Origin: Auanema rhodensis
Taxonomy: Eukaryota; Nematoda; Chromadorea; Rhabditida; Rhabditidae
Direction of reading: 5' to 3'
Assembly (NCBI GenBank): GCA_964057225.1
Contig: OZ059899.1
Coordinates: forward strand, 14,516,501 to 14,580,500
DNA: 64,000 nt
Positions 25,601 through 36,912 of this stretch are shown piece after piece (position 1 is the first letter of the stretch; each line of letters begins with the position of its first letter). Below the pieces are notes generated by a model. It saw only the letters and a program-made list of their open reading frames with translations, was not told the DNA's origin and did not search any database. The position numbers were made by a program, and so were the translations under genes.

Positions 25601-28600
25601 TTCAATGCTATACTGTTAATCATTAATCCATTCATCTACAGCATCCACAATGTGATGTCAATGAAGTATGTACCGACAGGGGGCAGCGTGGACAATACAC
25701 ATGTCAATGTGCAGATAATGCTTTCAGATACACTGATGGCAAGTGTAAACGTGAGTATTTTCCCTAAAATTGTCTGTTTTTCAATGTTTCTGTTCCAGTT
25801 TACTCTGCTTGCTCTCGCAGAAATGACTGTGACAGTAATGCTGTTTGCTTGAACGTTTTCAACAGTTATAAGTGCCAATGTAGACCTGGCTTCATCGATA
25901 TTTCGGATGATCCAGAGCTGAAACCTGGACGCAGATGTAAAGAACGTATGTTAACTCAATGATCTTCATATATACATTCTATTTAACTTCATGTTTTAGT
26001 TGTAAATGAATGTGCTACTGCTGACAATGAATGTTCACCATTCGCTCGTTGTATTGATGCTACCAATGGCTATGCTTGTCAATGCTTAGACGGTTATGTT
26101 GATGTATCATCCAATCATGGAATGCGACCTGGACGTAAATGTGCTAGCAGTAAGTCTTTTGACATTTTACGATTAGTAACACATCACTGAATATACATGA
26201 CTTGTAACATGCCCTTGTAGTTGGTTAGAAGTATGACAAAACTTTCTATTGAATTGAACAACTTTGCAAGCTTAGTACATCACTTTCATTGAATGTTCAA
26301 TGTTTTTTTTATGTTCTCACTTTTACAATGAAACATGGATGTATGATGGTGAAGCATCGTCTGATCCACCGAAATCCAACCGGAAAGTCATTGGTCCATT
26401 ACTTGATGTGCCGACATTTGTTATACAAAATTGCGTGTATAAACTAGTACAGCCATTAAAAGGATGGGTGGGACGACAAGGAAGGGGGCAGGAAATGAAG
26501 AAAGTATCGAAATTTCCGAATTTCTTTCATTTTACAATACGTCATGCCATTATTATCCCTTTAAGAATCAAATTTAATAGTTGTTATTAAGCGAAATTGC
26601 CTTTCTTAGCTGTCTGAGATGATAGCCATTGTTCGTATCCGATGTTCATATAACTATAGTAACGTCAGTAGAAGGGGGGGTAGAAGGGGAAGAGATAGAA
26701 GGGAAATTTTAATGTTACCTGTCTTCATATTTGAATTTTAGTGAGCAATGAATGTGCTGTGGATACACTCAACACATGTGATGAGAATGCCGACTGCATT
26801 GATTTACCTGATGGATATGCTTGTCAATGTTATGCTGGATTTGTGGATGTGTCATCGTCAGCTAACTTGCCTCCTGGAAGAGTCTGCACGGTTCATACCA
26901 CTTGTCCAAAACAAAAAACTGATTTGGTCTTCCTCATTGATGGATCTGGCTCAATCGGATCTTATGTATTCAAGCATGAAGTTTTACGTTTCGTCAGCGA
27001 ATTTGCCGAACTTTTCGAAATTGGACCTGATCAAACTCGTGTTGGTCTTATTCAATATTCTGATCAAATTCGTCATGAGTTCGATCTTGGCCAATATCCA
27101 GATAAGGTAATTTGATTTTAATAGAAAACTTTTCATATTCTTATTATTCAGACATCCGTGTTGAGAGCTATTGCTGAGACTCAATACTTGACTGGTTTGA
27201 CCAGAACCGGAGCTGCCATCCAGCATATGGTGCAGGAAGGATTCAGTGAGCGTCGTGGTGCGCGTCCACAATCGGATGATATTGCTCGGTAAATATAAAA
27301 GGTTTTCTCAACCTTTCATGGAAATATTTAATTGTAGTGTTGCTATCATTCTTACTGATGGAAGATCTCAAGATAATGTTTCTGGCCCTGCTGAAGCTGC
27401 CAGAAAGCTTCACATCAATACATTCGCCATTGGAGTAACTGATCATGTTCTTGCTAGCGAACTTGAAACTATTGCTGGATCGCCAAATCGTTGGTTCTAT
27501 GTCGATAAGTTCAAGGTTTGAGATTTTTTGATCAGATTTCTGTTTATCTATACTTATTCCAGGATCTTGACACCAGACTTCGCTCTATGATTCAAAAAGC
27601 TGCTTGTCCATCACCAATTCGAATGGAAAGTCATCCAACTGGAACTTGCAATCCCCGCACTCAGACAGGATGTGACCGTACTCTTAACGAACTATGTGTC
27701 GAAGAAGGCAGAAGGTATTATCGTAGATACATAGATGAAACATCGTTAATACCACCCTGCTTAGAACTCATTGTGTCTGCCCTGATGGATTCCAACGACA
27801 TCCCATCACACGTGTATGCGGAGGATCACATTGTAATCCCCAACTTACAACATCTTGCATCTCTCCTGAAGAATGCCAGATTACTCCATACAATAACTAT
27901 CGTTGTGCCTGTCCAGAAGGATATTCGCGCGATTACAGAAGCGGATTCTGTGGTATATTCTAATACATGATCGATGATGTCTAATTCAACTCATTACAGT
28001 ATCTGTCAAAGAAGTTCATATTGCTCCACAACATGATGGTGATTGCCATAACGGTGGTATTCGTTGTACCCAAAATGAGCAATGTGTACGTGATATGTGA
28101 GTATAGAAAGAAAGAATTTGTCATTCATGTTGCTCTCAAATTTCAGAAGTGGACGATGGGCTTGCGAATGCCAGACAGGATTCGAGCGTAACCGTCAGAA
28201 TGGACAATGCAGCTATCCAGGCTCATGCATTCCTAGCCAGCCTTACTCCTGTGACTTACGCAAACGTGAGAAGTGTCTGCCTCACCACGGCTTCTACACT
28301 TGTCAATGTGACCGTAATGAGAAACGTCATCCAATCACTGGCATATGCTGTAAGCTTGTATATTCCCTATTCCGTAGTGAAATTTTTATTTTACAGTGAA
28401 GAATGAATGTCTTTCCGGAGAGAATGATTGCGATCGCAATGCCATCTGTACTGACACTGATGATGGTTACCTCTGCTCATGTCGTAGTGGATTCTTCGAC
28501 CAATCACCTGATTCTATCCATAAGCCCGGACGTGTATGTATTGCTGAACAGAATGAATGTATGGATGGAACCAACAAGTATGTCTATCATCAACAAGATT

Positions 28601-31600
28601 CATATTATCCTTGAATTTCAGGTGCTCTCCAAATGCTATCTGTACAGACACACAGAACGGTTACGTCTGTCGTTGTAAATCTGGATATGTTGATTATTCA
28701 CCAAATCCACAAAATTTCCCTGGAATGGTCTGTCAAGAGCTTATTAACGAATGTGCTTCTCCACGTCTCAACACTTGCCACAGAAATGCTTTGTGTATTG
28801 ATACCGTTGAAGCTTACACATGCGTTTGCCAATCTGGGTACACAGATATGGACGAATTCCGTAATCCTGGAAGAAATTGCAAGAAAATCAAGACAAACGA
28901 TCGTTGCACAATTGGAAACAATGATTGTGATCGAAATGCTCGTTGTATTCAAATAGGTAACATTGCCTCTGGCATCTAAGAAACATTTTCAATGCTCTAT
29001 TTCTAGGTGATGATGATTATTCATGCGCTTGTCCTCCTGGATTCAAAGACAAATCACCAAATCTTGCTATGCCTGGAAGAGTCTGCATTCCAGTTATTCC
29101 GGAATGTGATAATCCATCATTGAACGATTGTGATTCTCCTGATAGAGCCATCTGTACTGATACTGACGATGGTTACATGTGTAGATGTCGTCAAGGATTC
29201 CTTGATATCTCACCAAATCCTAGTGCTAAGCCTGGCAGACTTTGCAAGCAATGTATGTGACATTCCATCAACATCTTATTCAAAAATTAATATTGTTTAG
29301 TGCAAAACGAATGTGCTCTTGGAATTCACGACTGTTCTCGTGATGGAGGAATTTGTGAAGATACACCAGATTCTTACAATTGTAGATGTGCTATGAGCTA
29401 TTTAGATGTTTCTCCTGATCGTCAGAACAGACCTGGTCGTAAGTGCAAGCAACGTAAGTTTTTTGTTTAGCGGTTCCTCCAACTTATGCTATGCTTATAC
29501 AGTAATTGATGAATGTGCTACTGGTCAAAATGACTGTTCTCGAGATGCCATCTGTACAGATACTGAAGATAGCTATACATGTTCTTGTCCTCGTGATTAC
29601 ATTGACTCATCACCTGATCCAATGAGACGTCCAGGAAGACGCTGCTTGCAACGTATGTTCCTCTTTTTGAAATTCAAAAAATTAATTTTTCATATGTTAG
29701 GTATTAACGAATGTACTTCAAACATGCATGATTGTTCTCCTAATGCTGATTGCTTTGATACTCCTGAATCCTATAAGTGCAGGTATACTACCCAAACTGA
29801 ACTGGGTATGCTATATGAAATCATTAATTCTTAGATGTCGTGATGACTTTGTTGATGAGTCACCTGATCCAATTCGTCGTGCGGGTAGAATCTGTCGTCC
29901 AGCTCTTGTAGATGAGTGCCGTCTTCGTCGTCATGATTGCCATCAAGATGCTGATTGTCAAGATTTGCCTCAAGGATATACATGCCAATGTCGTGCAAAC
30001 TTCCTTGATGAGTCGCCAAACAGAGTTTCTCATCCTGGACGTATGTGCGTACCACGACCAACTCCACCACCACCTGAGTGTCGTATTGACGGACCAAATC
30101 AATGTAAAACTCATCTGAATGAGGTAAAACCGTTATTCTACAACCAATTACAATGTATTGTTCTAGGTATGTCGTCTGATCGACGGCGAACCTAAGTGTA
30201 CCTGTCCATTCAATTATCAACGTGATGGAAGCCGAGTCTGTTCAGGTTTGATGTTATTCACATGAATAATCACTAACTATATGTTATAGTTATTAACGAA
30301 TGCGATTTCCCACATCTCAATGATTGCCACACATCAGCTGAATGTGTTGATCAACTTCAAGGATATACCTGTAGATGTAAAGATGGCTTCAAGGATATGG
30401 GTAGTGGTCAACAACCTGGACGAATGTGCAAACCACGTATGTCTTTCATATCGTCTGATCTTAAACTTCGTTGTGTACTATTTCAGTTGTCAATGAATGT
30501 CAATATCCTCATCTGAATGATTGTCATCAACATGCTCAATGTATTGATCTGGAAGAAGGATATGAATGCAAGTGTCATCAAGGCTTTATGGATATATCTC
30601 GTGGAAGACCCGGAAGAATCTGTAAGCAGTTGATGGATGAATGCTCCCAACCCACCTTGAATAGCTGTGATCGTAATGCTCGGTTCGTTGAGCATCATTT
30701 TCCATTGAAAATTTAAATATCTCCTTTTTAGCTGTATTGATGAAGAGGAAGGATATAGATGTGAATGCAAAACAGGCTACATCGACATCTCACCATCATC
30801 CGATTTGTCTGGAAGATCCTGTCGTCAATGTAAAGCTTATTTTTGCTTATTTTTAATATATTTTGGTATATTTTCAGTGATTAATGAATGTTCTAATCCT
30901 CGTTTGAACGATTGTGACCGAAATGCTCAATGTCGCGATACAACTGATTCTTACGAATGTCAATGCCCATCAAACTCTAAGGATATCAGTCCAAATCCAT
31001 CTTTCCCTGGACGTGTTTGTTTAATCTGTAAGCTTATAAGTTTAGTTCACTAGCTTTTACTCTATGATTTCAGTTGAAAATGAATGTGAGACCGGAAAGA
31101 ATGATTGTGATCCTAATGCTCTGTGTCATGACAACGAGCAATCCTACAGTTGCGAATGTCCAGCTGGCTCTCTTGACCGTTCTCCAGATCGCATGCGTAG
31201 ACCTGGAAGAGTTTGCGTCAAATTGGTATGTGATCTTTCGTCTATGTTTTTCATCTAACTTTCTATCTTGCTTTTAGGTCGATGAGTGTAAGACAGGTCG
31301 TCATACCTGCAGCGCTCAAGCTGATTGCCGTGATCTCGAAGAAGGATATACATGTGAATGTAAGGATGGCTACATCGACAGATCTCCTAACATGGCCACT
31401 CAACCTGGACGTGTATGCGGAGTTCCTGAAGTTTGTCCACAGGATCACCAATGCAGTTCAGCAGCTATTTGTGAACCATTGGGAGGAAACAACTATCGTT
31501 GCTCTTGCATACAAGGATACGTTGATCGATCCCCCGGAAACGAGAAGGGACGTGTCTGTGTTCGAAGTAAGGCTATCATATATCTTGATATCCTAATCAT

Positions 31601-34600
31601 CTATCTATTGTAGATAATGCTTGCCGTGATCCACAGCTCAATACTTGTAGCAGAAATGCTATATGTTACGATGAAACACAAGGATACAGATGCGAATGTT
31701 CTAGAGGATTTATAGATCGTTCTCCCGATCCAAGAAACAAGGGACGCGTTTGTGAACCACCACCACCACCAACTCCTCCACCAAGTACAATATCAAAAAC
31801 TCATAAATATTTTCTTATTTCTCTCTGTTATAGGACATCCATGCCAAGATCCTGATCGTAATGATTGTCATTCAGCTGCCATGTGTCGCTCCACTGGTGC
31901 TCAAACATATTCATGTGAATGCCTACCAGGATATGCTGATAAGTCACCTGATACCAGAAGCAAACCTGGACGCTTATGTGAACTCACTCAACCAGTTTGT
32001 CTGGATCCTTCGTAAGATATAGATAGAATAAGAATGAATTCATAGATTTATTTTAGCCAAAATGACTGTCACGCAGCTGCTATATGCTTAGAAACTCACA
32101 CTTCTGAGAAATATACATGTAAATGCCGTGATGGATACATGGATCAATCTCCAGATCAAAGTCGTCACCCCGGAAGAATCTGTGTTGAAATGGTTAATGA
32201 GTGCTTAGTTCGTTCTCTGAATGACTGTCATCATCTTGCCCTCTGTGAAGATCGTCCAAAGGGATACAACTGCCGTTGCCCAATGAATACAATTGATCGT
32301 TCTCCAGATCCTAGCAAACCAGGAAGACTATGTAAGTAGAATTATCCTATTAGTGGTTAAAATATATCTAATTCTAGGTGTTCAAAACGTCAATGAATGT
32401 GCTAATCCTTCTCTCAATAGCTGCTCCAGATTTGCTGATTGTACTGACCGAGAAAATGGCTACGAGTGCCGTTGCCGTTCTGGTTATCACGATGACAATC
32501 CATCTCATCCTGGTACTCAATGTACATTTGTTATCAATGAATGTGAATCTCCAAATCTGAATGATTGCGATTCTCATGCTCAATGTATCGACTTGCCCGG
32601 AGGATACGATTGTCGATGCCGTTCTCCATATCGTGATGAAGGACCACCAGGCCATCCAGGAAGAATGTGCCGTTTGAATGAATGTCTCAGCGCCAATCTT
32701 AACACTTGTGATAAGAATGCTGACTGTATGGATGTTGATGATGGTTACATCTGTAGTTGTAAGACTGGATTCTATGACCAAAGTCCTAATCCACGTGAAC
32801 CTGGACGTATCTGTATCGAGTTCCAGGTTTGTAGCTTAATGAATCCCGTTGTAACTCATTACTCTCTGTTTAGGTTGAACAGCAAGAAGAACGCGTTCTT
32901 ATTCAACGACCACACAATACCCCACCTCCACCACAGCACGATGGACTTCAATGTGGACGTGAATACTGTAACATAATGAGAGGAGAAGTTTGCATTAGTG
33001 GATTCTATTGTGGATGTCGTCCTGGAGAAAGTCGATCATCAAGCACTGGAAGGTAGATTGATTAACGAGCATAGAGCTTCTTATCACTGATTTCATTACA
33101 GATGCCAACCTGTTGAAGAAACATCTCTTCAAATTCGTGTTGTTTCAAGAGATAGTAAACCACTCTTGTACTCAAGTGAATTTGGATCTCAATCTAGTCC
33201 ACCTTATGTAGAAGTTGTCGACAAATTCCAAAAGGATATGGCAAGAACATTCGGAAGCACATCGTATGCTCCACGATATGTATCTACAAAGGTTAAGTAC
33301 ATCACTCATCCAAAGACAGTTAACAGGTATGAAATGAGATTCTTGTGTGGAAATTATAATGATTGGAATGCTTTCAGTTCATGGCCTGATGGTCTTCTGT
33401 TCAAGTATGATGTTCAAACTACCAAATCCATTAACAAGGCTCCAGTTGATGAATGCGAATTATGGAAAGAGATGATGTCTTCTCTCCACAGAACTAACTA
33501 TGCTATCGGTTAGTTTGTCTTTTTTCTTCATTGTTTATAACTTTGTTACATTTGTACAGGCGGTGGATCCTTACGAGTAGCTGATGACAATGGTCATTTG
33601 AATCCATGCAAAGAACCAGAGCCAGTTGGAGAATGTGGCGGATTAAGCTGCAAAGAAAGTCTTGGCGAGGTAAGCTTCATTCAAATATGACGTGTTCAAG
33701 AAATGCTTTCATCTATTATAGATCTGCATAGCTGGATCTGTTTGTGGTTGTCCAACAGGAATGAAGAGAGCGTCTGCTAATGACGTCTGTCGCGCTGTTG
33801 AATCGTGGAACGTACCACTATGGGTTATGAGAAAGGAAAAGACTAATCTAGTATACAATGATACATTCAGTAATCCATTAGATTCAACTTATAAGGTTGG
33901 TATACATTCTTGTTTATGGCATTACTAAACTTAAAACATATTCTAGAGTTATGCTCAAGATTTTGAAAAGGGTATCGGTGGATGTTATCCTCATACTACT
34001 TTGAAAAATGCTTTCGTTTCTGCTGAAGTTAACGAGATCACTAACCCATCACAGTCTAACGCCAGCTGGACAAGCGGTCTTTTATTCAATACAACAGTCC
34101 ATTTCCGTAAAGGAGCTGTCAGAATACCATCTGATACCTATTATCAGCTCGTTCGTTACGTAGTTGATAAGAATGACTATGAAGTTGGAGACAGTGGACT
34201 GTATTTGAATGAATATCAGCCTGACCCATATAAGGCATGCTTCAAGGTTTGTGTATTATCACTTCAGTCTTTGATATTAATTGATATTCTTTAGAATGAT
34301 TGTCATTCACATGCTAGATGCGTGGATACTGGACCGAAATCATATAGGTGCGAATGTGGACCTGGCTTCCGCGATTTGAATCCTAACGATCCTGGAAAGA
34401 AGTGTCTTCCTACTAACGGCTTCAACGAATGTGAGAGAAAGGAAGACAACGAATGCTCAGAGAATGCTAGATGCATTGATCTTGATCATTTATACAAATG
34501 CGAATGTCTTCCTTCGTACTCTGATGCTTCACCTGTTGGCTCTGTTCCCGGTTCTCTCTGTACTCTTGACTACTGTAGTGACGTCGATTTCTGTCCAACC

Positions 34601-36476
34601 AATACTACATGTAAGAATATGGAACAACAAGCTGAATGTTCTTGCGATGCTGGATTTACTGATATCAGGTATGCTGTAGATCGACTAGAATATACATATA
34701 TAATTAAATTCGTGATTATAGAAAGAGTGAGAAACGTACCATGCTTGGATTAACAGATGATACTCTCTGTCTTCATGTACGAGATGTTGACGAATGTGCA
34801 CTTGGATTAACTAACTGCTCAGGTTTGTTTTTCTTTATACATCTTAGTTTCATCATGAATATTTAGGTGTTGCTCAATGTATTGATAGAACTATTGGATA
34901 CACATGTAAATGTCCTGATGGTTATATTGATGGTAATCCTGATGAGCCTGGAAGAGTTTGCGGAGCTTTACTCTGCGATCTTTGTAATAGTCACGGTGAC
35001 TGTGTGCATAATGCTGAAACTAAAAATATCACATGCGTCTGTACAGATGGATGGACTGGAGAATTCTGTCAAGTAAGCATTTCAGTTTAACTTATTCAGC
35101 ATGAAATTGTAATTTAGGTTGCTCCATCAAATGCTTCTCTCATTTTACTTATCCTTTTGGCTCTTCTTTTCTTGTTATTAGCCTTATGCTGTCTTTTGTA
35201 TCTCTGCACTAAGTGTCATTGCTTCAAAGGACGACGGGGTGCAGGAGCCTTCGGATACAGGTATATAACACAACGCTCATGCAATTTATTCAATGTTGTA
35301 CTTCAGACGTGGTGGAGCATGGCCTTGGTCAACCTTAGAAGGATCATCTTCTTCCGAAAGCGGAGCTGAGTTCTCAGGAATGAGTGCAGGACATGAGTAC
35401 TATCCAGATATCGGAATTCCACGCGCTAAGCTGAAGGTTCAGTAGTTTTTTGCATTCATGTGTAAACAACAATATTTCAGGGTGAAGCCAACAGTTTCAG
35501 TAACGTACAGCAAAATATGGATGTTGCTCGCTTGAATTCATATTTGGATGAAGGTAATACATTAGAATTTATGTTATTTGTTAGTATTGAATGTGTCATC
35601 TTGTGTCCACTTCCCCTGTCATCATCTATGTTGTTCATCACAACTCAACTCCTAACCTTTAGGAGTAGCAAACATGGCCAAATATTCTGATATTTCCAAA
35701 AAGAAAGGAAATATGAATTCTGAACACTTTTCTGAGTGTATAGAAGAAGAATCTTATTCAAATGTACGCAATGAATCAAATGAAAGAAATTCATCAGAAT
35801 TAATTGTTGACATTGTGGATGCCGGAGGTTTGATAGCATTCCCGTACTTATTGGGGTAGCTATGATAACACATAGATATTACCGCTTTTAACTAAATCTA
35901 GCCTAGACTCTCTGCTACTCTCTATTGCTATTGCTCCTTCTTTAACATGTTTTCAATTTTATTTTAACTCCTATTCTTTCAGCTGTACGAATTCCTCGCG
36001 CCCATCTTGGATCAGGCGGAGTAGCTAATGATTCATTTGATAATATGTCAACTTCAAGTGGATACACCATTGAAGAAGAAGTTGAACGAAAGGTTATCAC
36101 CGATGTAACAACCAAGGAAATCAAGACTGTTACAACAACTGATGCATCTGGCAATACAGTGACTACTACATCTGAATGCACTGTACATCCTTCGGAGCGC
36201 ACTGTTTCGGTTAGTGCTAATCTTCGAGAATCTCTTCTTTTCAAGCCTTTCTTACTATAAACTATGCATCTTTTTCAGAATAAGGGAGCTTCTTCATTCG
36301 CTGAGAGTGGAGCATATGCTTATGGTTCTGAAGAGAAAGAACGAAGTGAAAGCATAGCAGAATATTCGGTAAAATAAAATTATGTAGAATATGAAGCATA
36401 ATCAACTTGATTTCAGGAAGAAGAGGAAGAGATCGTCACTAGTCGTGTTACATCATCGACGACCAAAACCCATTAA
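9516..36476 (+). CDS. mua-3: MUA-3-type transmembrane matrix receptor (fibrous organelle / apical hemidesmosome)
   Basis: The spliced gene has 66 constitutive exons plus one optional exon. Adding my exon lengths gives 11046 nt, that is 3681 codons plus TAA, and every junction keeps phase. The order is signal peptide, five LDL-A-like modules, about 52 EGF-like modules, one vWA domain (residues 1238-1418), two SEA-like domains (about 2890-3020 and 3090-3212), a 24-residue transmembrane helix (3448-3471) and a cytoplasmic tail of about 210 residues. Length, order and EGF count match what I recall of C. elegans MUA-3, which anchors epidermal intermediate filaments to the cuticle at hemidesmosomes; MUP-4 is the nearest alternative and has fewer EGF modules. 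The start ATG at 9516 is the first in frame before the hydrophobic signal. The 5' half has long repeat-rich introns, while the 3' half has introns of about 45 nt. Exon coordinates are given in the block entries. Confidence 0.93.
10035..10085. repeat. (TC)n microsatellite
   Basis: An uninterrupted run of about 25 units in mua-3 intron 1, followed by imperfect TTTCTC repeats. Confidence 0.95.
12350..12388. repeat. (TC)n microsatellite
   Basis: An uninterrupted run of about 19 units in mua-3 intron 1. Confidence 0.95.
13535..13597. repeat. (AG)n microsatellite
   Basis: An uninterrupted run of about 31 units, the longest perfect purine microsatellite in the window and opposite in strand to its neighbours in the same intron. 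Confidence 0.95.
15400..16026 (+). other. mua-3: mua-3 exons 2-5: LDL-receptor class A-like modules 2-5
   Basis: The exons are 15400-15504, 15554-15655, 15711-15812 and 15895-16026. All are phase 1 at both ends, so each exon carries about one module. The modules end in acidic motifs such as DGKIDCFSALDEG, DGTVDCKDRSDE, DGHPDCPDSSDEG and DGTWDCEDGSDE, the calcium-binding signature of LDL-A repeats. The cysteine that normally precedes the DG and the one that normally closes the module are missing in all five, leaving four cysteines each. The exon 2 acceptor is an atypical TTTTTAAG. Confidence 0.85.
17746..18984 (+). other. mua-3: mua-3 intron 13 with a structured GC-rich element
   Basis: No exon is seen. 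The intron contains a GA tract at 17934-17953, a fifteen-G run at 18231-18245 and a GC-rich foldable patch at 18646-18750 that includes TGATGA and CTGA boxes. A purine tract follows at 18841-18868. Confidence 0.65.
18651..18746 (+). ncRNA. possible intronic structured RNA (box C/D-like)
   Basis: GTGGGG at 18651-18656 can pair with CCCCAC at 18741-18746, enclosing about 84 nt. Inside are TGATGA at 18659-18664 (box C core), CTGA at 18724-18727 (box D) and a small hairpin, GATGAC/GTCATC at 18660-18665/18674-18679. A second, CGGG/CCCG, lies near 18689-18708. The span fits a box C/D snoRNA. However, the base before TGATGA is C rather than a purine, and the closing stem sits far from box D. I cannot name an rRNA target. 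Confidence 0.2.
19126..20416 (+). other. mua-3: mua-3 intron 14
   Basis: No exon or repeat family is supported. The intron is T-rich and has a GC-richer patch at 19850-19950 with GGGGGGTGGG and a short GCTGTGACAGC palindrome. Confidence 0.65.
20570..23540 (+). other. mua-3: mua-3 intron 15 (3 kb)
   Basis: No matching EGF exon is seen. The intron contains a nine-C run at 20997-21005, an eight-G run at 21192-21199, a ten-G run at 23289-23298 and a GTCTGTG/CACAGAC hairpin at 22302-22331. A long open frame on the opposite strand at 22231-22611 is low-complexity in part and carries no recognisable family. Confidence 0.65.
26150..26741 (+). other. mua-3: mua-3 intron 27, before the vWA exon
   Basis: No exon is supported. 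An open frame at 26300-26590 is not flanked by splice sites of the right phase. There is a seven-G run at 26674-26680. Confidence 0.6.
26921..27604 (+). other. mua-3: mua-3 von Willebrand factor A domain
   Basis: The domain covers residues 1238-1418 and is encoded by parts of exons 26742-27106, 27152-27288, 27338-27515 and 27563-27714. It opens with DLVFLIDGSGSIG, which carries the DxSxS metal-binding (MIDAS) motif. The MIDAS threonine is probably in TGLTRTGAAI, and the aspartate is in AIILTDGRSQD. All three metal-site elements are present, so the domain should bind a divalent cation and a ligand. It lies between two EGF arrays, at about one third of the protein, as in C. elegans MUA-3. The likely role is extracellular contact with cuticle collagen or matrix; the ligand is an inference. 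Confidence 0.92.
27605..32826 (+). other. mua-3: mua-3 second EGF-like array (about 28 modules)
   Basis: The exons, beginning with the rest of 27563-27714, are 27765-27952, 28000-28096, 28147-28349, 28397-28577, 28622-28956, 29007-29252, 29301-29453, 29503-29652, 29701-29782, 29835-30123, 30167-30245, 30290-30436, 30487-30682, 30732-30829, 30878-31027, 31074-31225, 31278-31566, 31614-31784, 31834-32011, 32057-32331 and 32378-32826. Four divergent modules follow the vWA domain. Then come regular modules with NEC/DEC starts and PGR.C ends, many of them one per phase-1 exon, which points to expansion by exon duplication. One linker near 31758-31784 is a run of prolines. Most introns here are only 41-55 nt. 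Confidence 0.92.
32874..34246 (+). other. mua-3: mua-3 SEA-like domains with interleaved EGF-like modules
   Basis: The exons are 32874-33052, 33102-33508, 33560-33669, 33722-33895 and 33947-34246. A Gln/Pro-rich hinge and a cysteine-rich module lead into a cysteine-free alpha/beta-looking region (about residues 2890-3020, starting near SLQIRVVSRDS). A second EGF-like module follows, then another similar region (about 3090-3212) containing YAQDFEKGIGGCY. Two SEA domains at this place, just outside the last EGF modules and the membrane, fit MUA-3. SEA domains often undergo autoproteolysis at a GSVVV-type site, and I do not see that site here, so cleavage is not supported. Confidence 0.75.
34295..35072 (+). 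other. mua-3: mua-3 juxtamembrane EGF-like modules
   Basis: The exons are 34295-34668, 34722-34822 and 34867-35072, covering residues 3215-3441. They encode five EGF-like modules. The last, with CTDGWTGEFCQ, is a classical short EGF that closes directly before the membrane helix. The intron at 34669-34721 has little pyrimidine before its TATAG acceptor, yet both reading frame and module structure require it. Confidence 0.88.
35118..36476 (+). other. mua-3: mua-3 transmembrane helix and cytoplasmic tail
   Basis: The exons are 35118-35260, 35307-35436, 35481-35553, optional 35663-35827, 35983-36209, 36279-36368 and 36417-36476. The helix (about 35136-35207) is a run of Leu, Ile and Ala ending in CCLLYLC, followed by the basic stop-transfer KGRRG. 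The tail has a Gly/Ser-rich part, an acidic Thr/Val-rich stretch around 36070-36170 and an end made of a Glu run followed by Thr/Ser before TAA. Family knowledge says the MUA-3 tail links to intermediate filaments; no known filament-binding motif is obvious. Confidence 0.88.
35663..35827 (+). other. mua-3: mua-3 cassette exon in the cytoplasmic tail
   Basis: The exon is 165 nt (55 codons), phase 1 at both ends, with acceptor CCTTTAG and donor GAG|GTTTGA. It is open and keeps frame whether included or skipped, since exon 35553 ends in G and exon 35983 begins CT. Its product is hydrophilic and rich in Glu, Ser and Asn, with runs such as IEEESY, and differs from the Gly-rich flanks. That it is alternatively used is an inference; it could be constitutive. 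Confidence 0.65.
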
Positions 36477-36686
36477 TGTTTTACGTGTTGACTGTGTTGT
36501 TCTCAAATTTAATATTGCTCACGCCATATAGGATGATTTGTTTTTGTCTTTATAAGATTATTTAGAAATTTGTTTACTAAGTTGTACCCTTCATATCATG
36601 TATATTTTTATAAGATTCGGTGATTCAAACTTGTGTGTTATAAACAATAATATAAATTATAAATTAAGCAATAATACTTAGATTCT

Positions 36687-36692
36687 AATAAA
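36687..36692 (+). terminator. mua-3: mua-3 poly(A) signal candidate
   Basis: AATAAA lies 211 nt after the mua-3 stop codon, in a T/A-rich 3'UTR. A second-choice AATAAT lies near 36648. The next likely splice-leader acceptor is at 36891-36900, about 200 nt downstream. Confidence 0.5.
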
Positions 36693-36890
36693 TGTTTATA
36701 TAAAAAACAATGATTTACTGATAATAATTTATTCGAAAAAGGGAGAAATTTCTTTTTCTTCTGGAAAAAAAACTGGCAATAACATGGCAAAGCATATGAA
36801 CAGGCTCGTCCGCGAAATCGCAATCACTTGAATGTCTAATTCTGAATCAAAGATCTAGCGACTTCATGTAACACTTCTCCAGCTAGTTCT

Positions 36891-36900
36891 AATCTTTTAG
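36891..36900 (+). promoter_or_regulatory. candidate splice-leader acceptor before the upstream ORF
   Basis: TAATCTTTTAG is a strong nematode-type 3' splice site without an upstream exon to pair with. It lies 12 nt before the ATG of a small ORF at 36913. I read it as a trans-splice acceptor, which would put the downstream gene in a cluster with mua-3 or give it a long leader. Confidence 0.45.
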
Positions 36901-36912
36901 AAAACAATAAAG

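Larger units (their letters stand above)
16306..26915 (+). other. mua-3: mua-3 exons 6-28 (part): linker and first EGF-like array
   Basis: The exons are 16306-16427, 16476-16635, 16698-16765, 16815-16959, 17036-17125, 17185-17340, 17396-17548, 17599-17745, 18985-19125, 20417-20569, 23541-23622, 23693-23760, 24262-24321, 24367-24597, 24699-24766, 24846-24916, 24973-25149, 25196-25314, 25362-25594, 25642-25750, 25799-25945, 26000-26149 and the start of 26742-27106. A linker of about 160 residues includes one degenerate EGF module. About 17 EGF-like modules follow. Most share the pattern NEC...NDC..NA.C.D...Y.C.C..GY.D.SP....PGR.C that is typical of MUA-3 and MUP-4. A few, near 24699-24916 and 25594-25750, lack the NEC start and look divergent. 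Confidence 0.9.

Noticed and set aside
29831-30220. Long opposite-strand frame of 129 codons
   Set aside because: It is a shadow of the EGF exons of mua-3, whose cysteine pattern on the + strand is unmistakable.
32374-32781. Opposite-strand frame of 135 codons
   Set aside because: It is a shadow of the 449-nt EGF exon of mua-3.
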